From Undaria pinnatifida (Eukaryota; Sar; Phaeophyceae; Laminariales; Alariaceae): a DNA stretch of 64,000 nucleotides. Position numbers and translations under genes: made by a program. Each line of letters opens with the position of its first letter. The first letter of the stretch is position 1. The notes beneath the pieces were generated by a model, which saw only the letters and a list, made by a program, of their open reading frames with translations, was not told where the DNA came from and did not search any database. Location of the stretch: NCBI GenBank assembly GCA_012845835.1, contig JABAKD010000002.1, forward strand, positions 1,364,001 to 1,428,000, in the 5' to 3' direction. Positions 46,691-58,788 of this stretch are shown piece after piece.

Positions 46691-47409
46691 GGAGTTGGGA
46701 ATTTACATTAGTTCACCTTGGGCTACTAACCGTTCCACTTCCTGCACGTCCACTGTTGGGTTTAATCCGTCCCCGGTTATGTCGCTGCTCGGTGTGCCAT
46801 TTGCTAAACACGTCATTACTACCCGCGCAGTGTCATCCTTACCCTGTGCCGCCGCCCAATCTTTAACCGTTTTCTGGCACAAATGTTCTCCAATGTCGCA
46901 TGCCGCTTCACTGTTGAATTCCTCCTCTGGGATTTCGAGTAGCCCGGCATCGATTTGACCCGCCTCGGCCCCTGCCCCGGCGCTATCGCCTCCTTCTTCT
47001 GGATTTATTACTGCCACATCCTTCCTTGACCTTGAGCCTAGAAGCTCCCTTCCTTCCTCGGTCATTAGGCATGCGTGTAACATTAAGCCGGGTTCTAGTT
47101 GGCCGCGGACTACGGAACTCTCGTCGGGATACGTCAATGAACCGTCGTCAGGTACCGCATACACTCGCGGACCCTCCGGTGGCCTCGTCTGGTTTTGCTT
47201 ACTTTGTCGGTCCCTCTGGAGCCGCTGCCACGACAGTCGCACCTGCTCATCCGTGGTTGGTGGCGCCGGTCGATGTTCCTTCTCCCCCCCCTCAGAATGG
47301 TCGCCCGTCTGCATTGCCAGCCCACCCAAGAATGTTCCCGCCCGTCTCCGTAATCGAGGCTGCACTCCGCTGGCACCTATAGAGTAAACGTCAATGTCCG
47401 TGGGGTCAG

Positions 47410-47965
47410 TCAGGCGTCTTCTGTTGCCGGAAACGGCAGTCTAGTCATGAGGTCCGCGTTCCCGTTCAATTTCAATGGTCGGTACACCAGCTTGTACGTA
47501 TATGCACTCAAGGAGTCATACCACCGTTGTACGCGGTTAACTTGCGTTGCGAGGCTCTCAAGATTCTTTAGCGGTTGTTGGTCGCTTATACCGACGAATG
47601 GTATACCGTAGAACAGTTGCCGGATTTTCTTCGCGGCCCATACTATGGCGGCACACTCAAGTTCTGACGCGCTCCAATTTTTTTCGTTGGGAAGCGTTGC
47701 TCGGCTTAGGAAACAGATCGGGCGTGTCGTGATATCACGCTGCTCCTGCTCGACCACGGCGCCCAGCCCGTCCACTGACGCGTTCGTGATTAATTGGAAC
47801 GGCCGGTCCCCCGATATTGCCGCGAGAAAATCTGGAAAATCCAATACCCAGGGGCTCGATAGTTGTTCTAGCAAGGTCTGCACGATCTGAGTGTGTTCCG
47901 CTGTGAACTTAAAACGGGCCCCCATCTTCAGTAGTGCATTCGTCGTTTTTGTTTCCGCGGCCATT
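47410..47965 (-). mobile_element. RNase H part
   Basis: Blocks NASVDGLGAVVEQ, ICFLSRAT, NWSASELECAAIVWA, GISDQQPLKNL and KLNGNADLMTRLP match the RNase H that follows RT in Ty3/Gypsy Pol. A spacer rich in Glu and Gly (46.70-47.37 kb) separates it from integrase. Confidence 0.85.
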
Positions 47966-48059
47966 TGTGGCTAAACTTTCTTGTAGTAACTCACTGCTCC
48001 CATTAGTGAGCGCAGCTGACTGACGTTAGTAGGCATCGGCATTTCAGTAATTTTTCTAC

Positions 48060-49076
48060 TTTCCGGGGTCTTGCGCGATGCCTTCGGCTGTTATCCGGTG
48101 GCCCAAAAACTTCACTACTTTGACCCCGAGGTGCGCCTTCTTCGGTGCTAGTTTCAAGTTAAAATTAGTGAGTCGTTCCAAAAACTTTCGGAAATCGTTG
48201 ACACGTTCCCCCCCATTTTTGGAAAAGCAGACGATGTCGTCAATAAATAAACGTACCCGCTCCAAACCCTCGCACACGCGGAGCATGATAAACTGAAAAC
48301 ACCCTCGGCTAGACGCAAGTCCCATCGGCATAACTGTCCACTCCCAGTTTCCGGATTGAGTGCATACCGCAGTGAGGGGGATGGAGTCTTCGTGTATGGG
48401 GCACTGAAAAAACCCGCTGACCAGGTCAATACGTACTAAAAACCTGGGCACCACCGAGATCAGCTAGTAGGTCATCTACCGTTGGCAACGGCAAAACCGG
48501 TATAACTGATTGTTTGTTGAGCCGCTTGTAGTTGCACGTTATCCTAATTCTACCGTCCGGTTCCGCGATTTCGACCGATGGGGAGCTCCAGTTCGAAAAC
48601 GACCAGCGTAGGATTCCGGCTAAGACTAGTTTGTCGATTTTAGTTTGCACCTTTGCCGCCAGTACCGGAGAGTGGCGGTATGGTCGCTGCTTAATGGGCC
48701 GTGCATCGTTCGTCAGTAGGATACGGAATGGATCTACGGCGACGTGACCTAGGCCTGTACTGTGACGCGAGAAACGATGTTCGTATTTACACAGCAGGTC
48801 TCCGAGAGTATCGATATCGGCCTCCGTCCATAACGCCTTGTCAAAATCGAATTGAATGTCGTGCAAGCGTGGCGGCACCCGTTTCCACAGACGTATGAAA
48901 GCTGCGCGTTGCTTCTCGTCTAAGGCCTCTAGAACTGCTTCAAGGGGCTCGCGAGGTGCTTCAGGTGCCTTATTTGCCGCGTCCACCGCATTAACCGATT
49001 CTAGAGGTGTGGTAATGAACTGCGCTTTGGCTAGGTCACTTTTCATCAGGGGCGCGCCCCCTGTGCCCAGTTTCAT
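48060..49076 (-). mobile_element. Reverse transcriptase part
   Basis: Recognisable blocks include PIKQRPYRHSP, SNWSSPSVEI, RITCNYKRLNK, LPLPTVDDLL, then IDLVSGFFQ, MPMGLASS and the catalytic LFIDDIVCFSK (the Y/F-x-DD box), then a thumb segment ending FLGHRITAEGI. These are the standard Ty3/Gypsy RT blocks. Confidence 0.9.
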
Positions 49077-49389
49077 GCCCGGCTGTATTTAACAGGGTTG
49101 ATCTCCCGTATGGCTGAAAAGAATTTCTGAGGTGCCGGCCTCAACTACTGCTTCCCGGGGTAACCAATCTTTGTTGAATCGTATGTAATACATCCCGTCG
49201 GCCGCCTTCGTGCCGTCTGTATTAGTGATATCGATTTTAACCCCTGACACAGCGTTTTGAATTATACTCCGCTTTCCCGCAAATCGAGCAACAACGGCCG
49301 TGCTACTGCTGGGTTCTACTAGCCCGACTGCATTGTTGACCCAATCTGAATAACGCTGGGCATTTTCGGCATTCCTCTGTTCGCGCGCG

Positions 49390-49910
49390 GTAAATGTTAA
49401 CACTGTTTCGTTTTCATTGATGTCCACGTACTTTCGTGTCGGGAAATCCGCCCATCCATCACGTCCGATAAATATATGTCGTGCGTCATGGCGTCGTCGG
49501 GCACTACGTGCGCATGCACCGCCAAGCAAACCGTCGGGACGCGCCCCCCCCCCGAGACGATTCCCCCTTCTCCTCTCATCTGTATGTTTAGCTGTTCTCT
49601 GCCGGATGTGATCAGTGGGATATCATGGAAGCCCCCCCATTTCCTTTCTGGTGTCTTTGACCACCCATTCTGTGACGCAGACTCACACGCCAGCATGCGC
49701 CCCCATACCTTGCTTTGAATGAAGATGGACGGGCTCCCGGTGTCTAGTGGTACCGTGCAGGCATGCGTCGGCGTGGCCTTGGATCCCCCAAAGATGTGCG
49801 CTCGAGCCGTGTGTCACCGCCTGTTCAGCTTTACTCTTCCCCCAACCGCTCGCGTGAACTCCGGCAGGTAGTCCGCCCGCTCTCCGGTTTCGATGTCCAC
49901 CTGGCACCGT
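49390..49910 (-). mobile_element. Aspartic protease part
   Basis: The catalytic motif reads VPLDTGSPSIFIQ (about 49.72-49.76 kb), the D-T/S-G signature of retroelement aspartic proteases, followed by a beta-rich stretch. It lies between gag and RT as the family requires. Confidence 0.75.
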
Positions 49911-49999
49911 AGAAAGACACCGGGATGCTCGTCATCACGCTGGTCGTGCGAGGGCTCGAATGCATGTATGCTGTCCGCCATACTTGGCGTGTTCGAAAA

Positions 50000-50930
50000 A
50001 TCTCAGCTCTGAACACGACTACTACTACTAAGGCTCAGTGCATTTGAGGTCGTGTTGGATACATCAAAACATCCATCTCGCTCAAATATGGTCGGCATAA
50101 AATCTACGTTTGTACATTGTTTCACTCGTGAGTGCTGTACCTTCCGGGTGTTGCCACCTTCACCGTTACCGTTTAGTGTATGATTTCCCACTGTCGGCGG
50201 GGAAAACACGCGATCTTTGCTAGGTGGGCCAGATGTCGCTCTCCGATTCCAACCTCCCCGAGCTCTAAAATTATTACATGTGGGGGGTATCTCTGACTTC
50301 AAGTGATCAATCGAAGCGGGCCCGCTCATGACCCCGTTGGCGTGGTGCAATGACCCATATATGGTTTGACCACTCTCCAACACACTCAACGATTTCTCGT
50401 TTCTACGAACTAGTGATTTTCTCGGTAACTTATCCCGAGTCCGTACACTGTCCGGACGGCCTAGCCCTCTCGCTTCTCTACCACAAGCGGCGGAGCTTGT
50501 GCAAAGTGATGGTACCATGTTGGCTGCGCGCAATCGGTCGGCGGGGTAATTTCTTCCGCTCGCTCCGGAGAGACGACTACCGACTACACCCCCACTCTTT
50601 CCGCTTGTACTCGTAAGCAGATCGTATCCTGCCGCCTGGCCTGGAATCGTGTTGTGCACCACGATTCCCGTCGAACTCCTCCGTGCATCCTACGACTGTT
50701 GGAGGGCCACCCCTCCGTTTCCGGTCTCCTTTGATCCGGCTTTACCTGTATTCGAATGCGAGCGCAACAACGGGGGGCGTGGTGCTACCGGCATGTCGGC
50801 CCACTTGCCGCCGCCTCCTCAGTTGTTTCTTCGCGTCCTACGGTTCTCGTGCCATTGGCACAACCGCTGCTGCCACCTGCGCCACCGTGTCATTCGGGTA
50901 TGTCCTGCTTCTCATTACCATCTGACTATC
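50000..50930 (-). mobile_element. Region between capsid-like block and protease
   Basis: Ser/Arg/Gly-rich text fills this stretch. I see no clear CCHC zinc knuckle, which would be expected for a nucleocapsid. Degraded. Confidence 0.4.
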
Positions 50931-53875
50931 CCCCCCCCCGGATATGAGTCGAGTGGCTCGCTACCGTCTGGTTTAGTGACAGGTCATCCAGCGCGGCCAG
51001 ATGTTCGTCTATATCTAAGAATGGTACCGTGCGCATGTTTCGACCCGAAAAGATCTGTGCGCTCAGGGACGCGAACTGGTCATCTATACTAGTCTTAATA
51101 GCAAGCTGCATGGTTCCGTCATCGGTTGCGACTTGGCCCGAACACCTGACATTGGACACTAACAGTCGTAGCTCTCCCTGGTACACCGAGAAGGGCGTTC
51201 CATGCGGAACTACTAGATTTTGTGGGGCCTGCATTACGATGGCCGGAGAGGCCTGGGTCAAACTCCGACACAACACACGCAATATGTGATGAAACACTTG
51301 CTGACCGTTCTGACCCGCATCCAGTAGCTTGTTACCCTGTGCAAACGCGTCCGCGACCAGAGTCTTCATCGGGGCCGCCTGCGCAGGAGACGAGCGCATG
51401 GAACGGAGGACATGTCGCTCTAAAACTTTCCCCCAGCCTCTGGTCCAGGCGACCGATTCTGTATCATCGCACCCTACCCGCACACTCTCAATGGCATTTC
51501 GCATGGGGGACGTGAAGTGTACGATCTCTGGTACGTTGTGGTCAGAAGAAAAAGGGATGCAGGGTATAGCGATCAGGACATTGGTGTCGAAACGGGCATA
51601 TGCACATTTGATGCTTTGAGTGTTAGTCGCGCTGTCACCCCCCCTCCCGCCGTTTCTAAGTGTCGCGCGCCCGTCAGTAGTCGTGGTGGTTGCGTGTCTA
51701 TCGCGCTGACCCTCCTCGTCACTCAGACTTAACTCTACCTCGTCCCTGTTACGACTCCGGTGGTTGCTGTTGTGACGGTGTCCGCCCCTCTGGCCGTGAA
51801 AGCCGCCGCCGCCCCCATTATTCCCGCGTCCGCCCCAACCACTGTCACCGCGACCCCCGTCCTGCTGCTGGTCTTTGGTGTGACCATGGTGTCCCTCGTC
51901 GGGATGGCAACAGTCCCCCTCGTTCCCCCCGATGCCTCCGCCACCCGTGCCAGCGACGTCCCCAGGGTCGCCTCCTCTGCGTCCGTGGTACTGCCTAGCG
52001 TCCCCGCCCTCGGCGCTATACCCGCTGCGACCGCCTCCAGGACCGATACTCGGGTCGCCACCGCCAGGGCTACCGACGCCCCCTCGGTTGGTCCCGCTTT
52101 CCTCGCCCACCGTGTCGGGGGTGCACTCAAGACCCAAGAACTCTTCGATGACGAAGCGACGAACCTGGGTACAGCCGCCGCAGTTCTTGGAAGGCTTCGG
52201 ACTTTGAGAGATTTACCCCGCTCTCGCCCATGACGGCTCCAACCGTGGGCGCACGCGGCCCCCGGCTTAGGGTAACTGTGAGGGTCGGGTTCTCGGAGTC
52301 ATACGGTTCGGGTGTCGCCTTGGGGAGGCGGCTATCATCTTCCAGTAAGAGGGAAGAGCAAGACTGCTCTCGTTCCACCCGTCGCCTTGTTAGCAGGTCT
52401 TCGGTCTCACGGGTCTTCTGCCTCTCGAGCTTGACACTCCGCTCCGCTTCTGCTGAGGTTTCGTCGCTGGCCAGAATTTCCTTCTCGATTGCGGCAATCG
52501 CGGAGTTGTACTCCGAATCTCTTTTCCTCCGTTTCACTCGGATGGCGTCGAGGCGTTCTTGAGCAGCTTGGCGCACCACCCGTTGCTGCTCGACGAGTCG
52601 GAGGTGCTCGCCCCCCTTTCTTGCAGACTCGTCCCTTTGGTTACGGAGCGTGTCCGTCTCCTCCTTACTCTGCTTATATTCCCTCTCCGCCAGGGTGGGC
52701 TTCTTGGGGATCATCCCTGCTCGTGGTTTCTGCGGGAACGATTTTAAGGGGGCATAGTCGGCGGGAGATGGGTCAGCGAGTGCCGCAAACCGGTTGCTCC
52801 AAATTCCTGGATGGTACGCGAGTTCAGCTTGGGTGTCAGCAGAGGGACGAGCAGGCGCAAGCGGGGTGACCTCGTTGATTAATTCGTTATCGATGGATGC
52901 AGCAAATTCGGCGTCACGTTCTACGTCTTGGTGCGTCCGGGCAGCCGCCTGTGCGACCTGCTCGTACTCTTCTTCCTGCAGTTTTTTTGCCAGTTTTACG
53001 TCCTCATGGTACATAGGCGAGCGGAAGGGGACAGCGCGCGCATACGCCTCTACCGGTGGCCGGGCTCCGATAGGAACGATCGCCCCCCCGGGTCCCGCGG
53101 CAGTTGCTACACACAGGCCCGACGAAAGGGGTGCAATACCAAGCGCCGTACATTTTTCCTCGAAAGTTAAGCGCTCTCCCAACGTCGTCACAGAAGCAAT
53201 CACTTCCATTCGTACCTTGGCTTCCTGGTCTTCGTGGAATGACGGGATGTTGGGGAGCTCGGGGGACGGCTTCTGGTCGTCGCTGCTCCTTTTCCCCGTC
53301 ACACACCCTCCCTTGACAGCAGAGGCGGGGAAGGTCTCGGCGGCTTTGCGAACGGCGGCTGCATACGTGAGGCCGGGATTGGCAACAGCGATAGACAAGG
53401 ATGAGGAGGGACGGAAAGGCATGGGCGGGGGGAAACAGAAAGGAACATCGTCGGCTCGCGATTTCGCCGAAACTTCCCTCATATCAGTCTCATCATACCC
53501 GTCGATTTGGTGATACGACCCTGCCTCCGATACCGTGGACGTCTCCGCTCTACCCTCTTGCTCCCTCGAAGCGATCCGCTCAACCCTCGGCCCGCTCGTA
53601 GAGAACGCGGGGCACGGAAACGCCACGGCTACCTTCGGAGGCACCACCGGGCCGCCTACACTCGGAACCTGATGCTCGTCCTCCCGCGGACCACTCCTAG
53701 GGAGTGCGGGGCTACCGTGACCTGCCCGCCGCCCTCTGTTGCTTAGAGCGGGGTCCTCCTCCTTCACCACGGTGGTGGAAGAGCTACTAGCCCCCCCACC
53801 GGTGAGTGCATCGGTCGCACCAGCACCCGTCGCACGTGCGCCCTCGTTTGATCCTGGCCTACATGCTGCGAGCAC
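50930..53875 (-). mobile_element. Gag region of the Ty3/Gypsy element
   Basis: In order: an acidic, Ser/Thr/Pro-rich N-terminal region; a charged coiled-coil stretch rich in Arg, Glu and Gln (about 52.3-52.7 kb); a long Gly/Arg/Asn-rich low-complexity stretch (about 51.7-52.1 kb); then a helical, capsid-like domain (about 50.95-51.6 kb). Placing the Gly-rich linker before the capsid-like block is unusual for gag. The assignment rests on position upstream of protease and RT. The plus-strand frames here are shadows. Confidence 0.6.
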
Positions 53876-55200
53876 CGTACGGGGTTCGCCTGTGAGCTCG
53901 CGCCCACCGAACCCTCCCGCCTCACTCCCTCTTGTTCACCTGACTTTTTCGGACCCATCTTCTTCCTGCTGTTCTCTCAAGCTTCCTGGTGGACGCGAGC
54001 TAGTATTGTCTTGCCGACGACGCCACTCTTGGGATAAGAGACCTTGGTGGTCTCCTTCGCCCTTGAGACTGATGGGGATGACTTCAGATGTTTTGTTGGT
54101 TCGGAAAGACGTAGGCAGTGGTCCGGTTCAAGGAGATGAAAGAAGTGGAAAAGGTGTTTTATTATTCTCAGCCTGGTGGGAAACAAGGCGGAAACCGAGC
54201 ACGGAAGTGGTGGGGCTCGTGTCGCTCCCCACTATCTACGTCCGTCTGCTCGGGACGATCTACTACTATGTTCTCGTACGATGATTGACAGGATGATCTC
54301 CCGCTGTCAGCTATTGCTAGCACTTTTCATATGCTTTGCAAGCACTCAAGCAATGGGGCTCGAGCAAATATCTGCCTACCTCTGCACTCAATAATCACTC
54401 AACTACAGCAGTATGTTCCTGTGCGATGACTGCTATAATTGCCTACCAGTATGTCTCTCGTAGTAGTCTTTTACGCTACGCTACGAAGTCGTCTCTACTC
54501 CTGTGTCTGGTCCTACAGCAGCAGTAATTCTACGGCAGTACACTTTAGCTTCTCTTACCGCATCGGGCCAGCGTCAGTCTCCATATGGCCCCCGGTGGCC
54601 ATGGTCTGCTTACTGGAGACTGACCCATCCCCCAGTCCCGAACTCCCCACTGCCTCGCAATTGTGCTGAAGCCCAATCTCACCACAAGTATTGTAGGGGT
54701 TTCCAGTGATGGGTTGGCTACATCGTAGCGGTATATCGAGATGGTGGAATGATTTTGGGCAACTCGCAGCCACTCCTCGTTGTGCTCCTCGTTGTGCCTC
54801 TTTTACCGAGTGAGTCTCCCCCTCTCCACGACGGGCCTTGGCTAGGAGCAACGTAATATCCTTATTAATTAATACGCTAAGGATGGTCGTGAAGGTGGTC
54901 GTGACGTTTTGGATCTTTGAAAAATATCTTGGTTAAAACACCCCCCCCAAAAAAGCGGCGACTCCCGAGCTCCACTCGGCCTCAGGCGGCCTCGCGGTGC
55001 CGCCACGTCCCATCCGCACAGCAGCACTACGACATGCCGGCGAAAGAACGGCCGTCGGTGCCCCGCCTCGGCGAGGGGGGAGCGTGGAAATCGCCCTCCC
55101 GGGGACGGCTCGCTTGCCCCCCCCCCGCTTTTTCTTCGTCGCTGCCTGCTAATTGTTTTTTTTCGAACTCCCAACTATATTGTGAGGAAGACTAAAAATA
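53876..55200. other. No gene; probable flank or 5' end of the Ty3/Gypsy element
   Basis: The 5' LTR should lie here, but no counterpart was found below 44.7 kb. Bases 54950-55130 are GC-rich with G/C runs. Short open frames lack domains. Confidence 0.35.
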
Positions 55201-55201
55201 A

Positions 55202-55516
55202 ATGTTGAACAACAAATGCTACTCGAGTTATTTCCTTCTGCCTGCTAATTATTTTCACTTGGGCCATGGACACAGCCATGGACACGAGACCACAAGCGCG
55301 TCTGTGTCAACAGCAATCACACAACACCAGGACCAAACACAGCAGCGTCCAGCCGTCGCCGCTCGCCGTGCGCAGAATTGGCAAAGCGAGCGCAAAGCAG
55401 CAATCACACAACACCAGGACCAAACACAGCAGCGTCCAGCCGTCACCGCTCGCCGTGCGCAGAATTGGCAAAGCGAGCGCTTTTGGCTTGGCCTAACCAG
55501 CCCGAGAGCATTGTAA
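55202..55516 (+). CDS. Small open frame with a 29-residue tandem repeat
   Basis: An ATG-initiated frame of 104 codons holds two almost identical 29-residue repeats (AITQHQDQTQQRPAVAARRA and so on) from an 87-bp perfect-phase duplication (55311-55484). A His/Gly stretch (HLGHGHSHGHE) precedes them. The frame is kept because 87 is a multiple of three. One base change between repeats alters Ala to Thr, so there is no sign of selection. No family is recognised. It may be chance. Confidence 0.2.
   Translation: MLNNKCYSSYFLLPANYFHLGHGHSHGHETTSASVSTAITQHQDQTQQRPAVAARRAQNWQSERKAAITQHQDQTQQRPAVTARRAQNWQSERFWLGLTSPRAL
55311..55484 (+). repeat. 87-bp tandem duplication
   Basis: CAGCAATCACACAACACCAG recurs at exactly 87 bp, and the units differ at about one base. 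Recent duplication. Confidence 0.95.
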
Positions 55517-55564
55517 CCAACAAATCGGCTGCTGCTCGCCTGTCAGGTGTATTGCTTTTCTAGG

Positions 55565-56290
55565 TACTGCTGCATTGCTGTACTGCTGTACTGGGTAGGT
55601 TCGTGGGTGCATGGTGGGTGGTGTTCTGCTGTGCTGTACCTACTGCTGCACTGCTGTTCTGATGTACGTACTGCTGCACTGCTGTTCTGCTGTATGTAGT
55701 AAAGGTTTGGTCGGTGGGTGGGTGGAGGGTGCACTGCGTCGTCCGTGGTGGGTGGGTGGGCCGTTCTGTACGTGGGAGTTTTTTTTTCGCTGTTTCCTGT
55801 TTCATAAGAACCAACCAACTAACTGCGCCCCGCGTACCAGGTGTATCCTGCTGTACGTACTGCTGCACGGCTGTTCTGATGTACGTACTGCTGCACTGCT
55901 GTTCTGCTGTGCTGTACGTACTGCTGCACTGCTGTTCTGATGTACGAACTGCTGCACTGCCGTTCTGGTGTATGTAGTAAAGGTTTGGTCGGTGGGTGGG
56001 TGGAGGGTGCGCTGCGTCGTCCGTGGTGGGTGGGTGGACCGTTCTGTGCGTGGGAGTCTTTTTTTTGCTGTTTCCTAATTCATGAGAACCAACCAACTAA
56101 CTGCGCCCCGCGTACCAGGTGTATACTGCTGTACGTACTGCTGCACGGCTGTTCTGATGTACGGACTGCTGCACTGCTGTTCTGCTGTATGTAGTAAAGG
56201 TTTGGTCCGTGGGTGGGTGGAGGGTGCACTGCGTCGTCCGTGGTGGGTGGGTGGGCCGTTCTGTACGTGGGAGTCTTTTTGCGTCCTGTG
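55565..56290 (+). repeat. Nested tandem array, about 217-280-bp unit
   Basis: AAAGGTTTGGTCGGTGGGTG occurs at 55701, 55979 and 56196 (third with one change). Each is followed by CGTCGTCCGTGGTGGGTGGG, a T-run, CAACCAACTAACTGCGCCCC and then a shorter inner repeat (GTACGTACTGCTGCACTGCT, about 29 bp, 2-5 times per unit). Length differences between units come from the inner repeat. Cys- or Thr-rich frames over it are by-products. Confidence 0.9.
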
Positions 56291-56629
56291 GGAGATGAAC
56301 CCTTTTTTTTGTTTCTACAATTTAATACCGGCCTCCCACTGGTGCTTGGGAGTACCACCGTCCCCACTGCTGCACTCCTCTGTCCTTTACTACCGTACGT
56401 GCTACTGCTGCCGTGTTATCATTTTTGTTTTGCAAAATTTACATAATCTACAGAGGATGATACCTTTTAAAGTACTACCATACGTACGGCGGCATTGTCG
56501 TACTGCCCTGTTATTAGTTTGTTGTTTTAGTACTTAATACAGAGGATACAGCACCAATTTGTTTTTGTCCGCCATACCGGCCGGCAACTGGCATATTTCG
56601 GGAGTACCACTAGTATATTATAAAAACTA

Positions 56630-56785
56630 CAATACACTCCAGCTGTGAGATCGAATATTTTGTCGAGCTCATCTTTTGCAAGCTGTGTGTGATACTCCGA
56701 TCGCGCGTATTACGGGTTGTGTGTCCTCATTAGACTAAGGATATAGGTCGGCGACTCCCCTTGCAACTACGTTTTATATTTGTCT
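56630..56785 (+). repeat. R1 dispersed-repeat fragment
   Basis: AATACACTCCAGCTGTGAGA to GGTCGGCGACTCCCCTTGCA: the first half of R1, close to the copies at 19 and 21 kb. Confidence 0.85.
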
Positions 56786-56789
56786 TCAT

Positions 56790-57465
56790 ACCGGTGACTC
56801 CACTACCCCACTTTTGTCAGCCCAACGGGTAAGTGTTGGTAAATCAGTGGCTTCTGGAGAAAGGTACTATATAAGAGAGACCAAGTCTGGAGAGACAGGT
56901 CAGAAAGTGGAGTGGGTCATGTGGGCCAACTCTCCACAGCCCAGTAACAACCGCTCGTAGTCGAATACCTAAACCTCCTCGCATAGTGCCTACTCGTACA
57001 TACCCGTGGGACTGCTCGTGGGTGATACCACGAGACGATCCCTGTAACTTACCTCCGTGACACAACGTATGTAACTGTAACTTATTGTTAGGCTGTTCGT
57101 TGAGACAAGCTATATCGTGTTAGCAATACTACAGGAATGTTCCTACTCGTCAATATGTCCAACGTTCCGACATACCAACGTACCACAAGAAGAGTATTCT
57201 GGTACAACAACATACAATCAACAGTTCTGCTATCCAAACCAACCAATCAGAGTTTCACCGCAGTACAGTTGATACATACATGCCGCTATCACGAACAGTA
57301 AGCCCTCTACGCGTCGTAGGGATCAACAAACACGATAATTATCGCGTACGTGGTACTATCCCTGTTAGAAGCAAAGGGTGTTGAGTGACGTGGGCTCTTT
57401 TGCGGAAGAGAGCTAGCTGGAGATATAACAAAAACAGCCCTCCCTGAGAAAGGGAGCGAGCTGGG
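56790..57465. other. No recognised gene
   Basis: Short frames only, on either strand. No repeat or RNA gene was recognised. Confidence 0.4.
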
Positions 57466-57470
57466 TGTCT

Positions 57471-58351
57471 TTTGAACCATGCCTGAGGGCGAGGTAAAAA
57501 TGGGCGCTGTGGGCGTGAAGGCGTTGGCAGAGAGGGCGAGGAGCTCTCAGCTAGCTGGCCAAGATGCGGGAGCTGGAAGAGCTGCTCGCAATACAGGACC
57601 AACTTGAGAAATAAATCGAGGGTGGTTTCCGTTATGGTTTCCAAAATATCGACCAGATTTCGGCAGGATGGCGCGAGTTCTACGGAATCGAAGGTCGCAT
57701 TGAGGAAAGCGAAGTCATCATTCGCGAGTACTCGCAACTTCTCCTCGAGCTCTCAAGCTTCTCCCTACGACTGGAGAGAATGCGAGGCATTTCTCAACCG
57801 TCTCAGGTACCAGAGAGGGGAGCGGGCGTGGCCAGATGTGAGTCACAGCTCGTAATTCCAGTACTTGAGACTGGGAGTGAGAGCACTGCTCAGCAGCAGC
57901 CGCAGCAGCAGCAGCAGTTCAACACGGAGAAAAGGTTTATGGTGGAATAAGAGACGAGGAGGAAAGAGCAGGAGGAGCTCTTGCAGCTCTTGCAGCTGCC
58001 ATTCAAGCAGCAGCAGCAGCTGCAGCCTCCGGAGGCACCATCCCCTGTTTGGACGTCACAGCTCGTATAACTAATGCTTGAGACTGCGGGTTGCGCACTG
58101 CACAGCAGCAGCCGCAGGGGCAGCAGCAGCAGTTTATGGCGCGGGAGAAGGGATGGCTCGCAGATTTAGTTGTAAAACCAAATTACGAGCAGTATTTGCC
58201 GTGCTCCGTGGGAGCGGCGGCTGCTAAGCCCGTTGATATGTGGGGCCGAGTTGGGGTCGGCACAAGGTGGCTGGTTGCGGTGGAGGACGCTGGGTGTGGG
58301 AGGCAAGGACACCCAGGTGGAGAATTCTTCCCACCGTTTGCACCAGACTGA
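57471..58351 (+). pseudogene. Decayed or intron-containing Q-rich coiled-coil coding region
   Basis: The plus strand reads as good protein text in more than one frame: a start-like MPEGEVKMGAVGVKALAERA at 57480, then GWREFYGIEGRIEESEVIIR and LLLELSSFSLRLERM (a likely coiled coil), then Q runs (TAQQQPQQQQQF), then an 86-codon frame (58091-58351) containing KGWLADLVVKPNYEQYL and ending EFFPPFAPD. An internal duplication (TCACAGCTCGTA, CTTGAGACTG and CAGCAGCAGCCGCAG at 57843-57935 and 58055-58135) accounts for the repeated Q-rich part. No known domain; an unknown gene relic or multi-exon gene. Confidence 0.35.
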
Positions 58352-58354
58352 GGC

Positions 58355-58785
58355 AACAACCACAGGTCATGTTATGAAAAACTGTTTTTTCATCTGGGCT
58401 TTGGCTTGTTTATAGAGTAATGCAGCAAGTAGTAGACGTTTCCTTTGTGAAAATACGCACGGAGTAATATGAAATGCTGCTAACTATACAACAGCAGTAC
58501 GTATGTGACTGACGTAGCGATGACATGTTACTCTTTGCGGCTGAGGCGTCCATTTTATTTTGCATTATTTGTTGTTAAGACTTTGTTTTCGCGTTAAATC
58601 ATAGCAAAGGACAGAGTAGCATGGGCAGAGGGACGGGCAGGATAAATGATTGTGCCTGACCCCCAGCCCCTATTGCCCCAACCACCGGCAAATGTGATTG
58701 CGTGTGGTATGGTAGCTCTGCTCATCAACAGGTTACTAGGCACGGGATGCAGGATGCTTGACGGGTTGATAATAGATGATGTCAG
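58355..58785. other. No recognised gene
   Basis: Nothing was recognised apart from the GT run at its end, which belongs to the next element. Confidence 0.4.
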
Positions 58786-58788
58786 CAG

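Larger units (their letters stand above)
44744..53875 (-). mobile_element. Ty3/Gypsy chromovirus-type LTR retrotransposon, broken
   Basis: A minus-strand element with parts in the order gag, protease, reverse transcriptase, RNase H, integrase, chromodomain, which is the Ty3/Gypsy order. The chromodomain after integrase places it among chromoviruses. It is broken, with roughly six to ten interruptions. The core motifs remain easy to read, so it is old but not ancient. I could not identify the two LTRs or the primer-binding site. The real ends therefore lie outside the span given, probably between 53.9 and 54.9 kb on one side and somewhere below 44.74 kb on the other. Confidence 0.9.

Noticed and set aside
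50649-53746. Long plus-strand frames opposite gag
   Set aside because: They are shadows of the GC-rich minus-strand gag region and have no domain or codon signal of their own.
39900-54900. LTR pair flanking the Ty3/Gypsy element
   Set aside because: I compared the sequence just outside gag with that beyond pol and found no convincing direct repeat. Reported as not identified rather than guessed.
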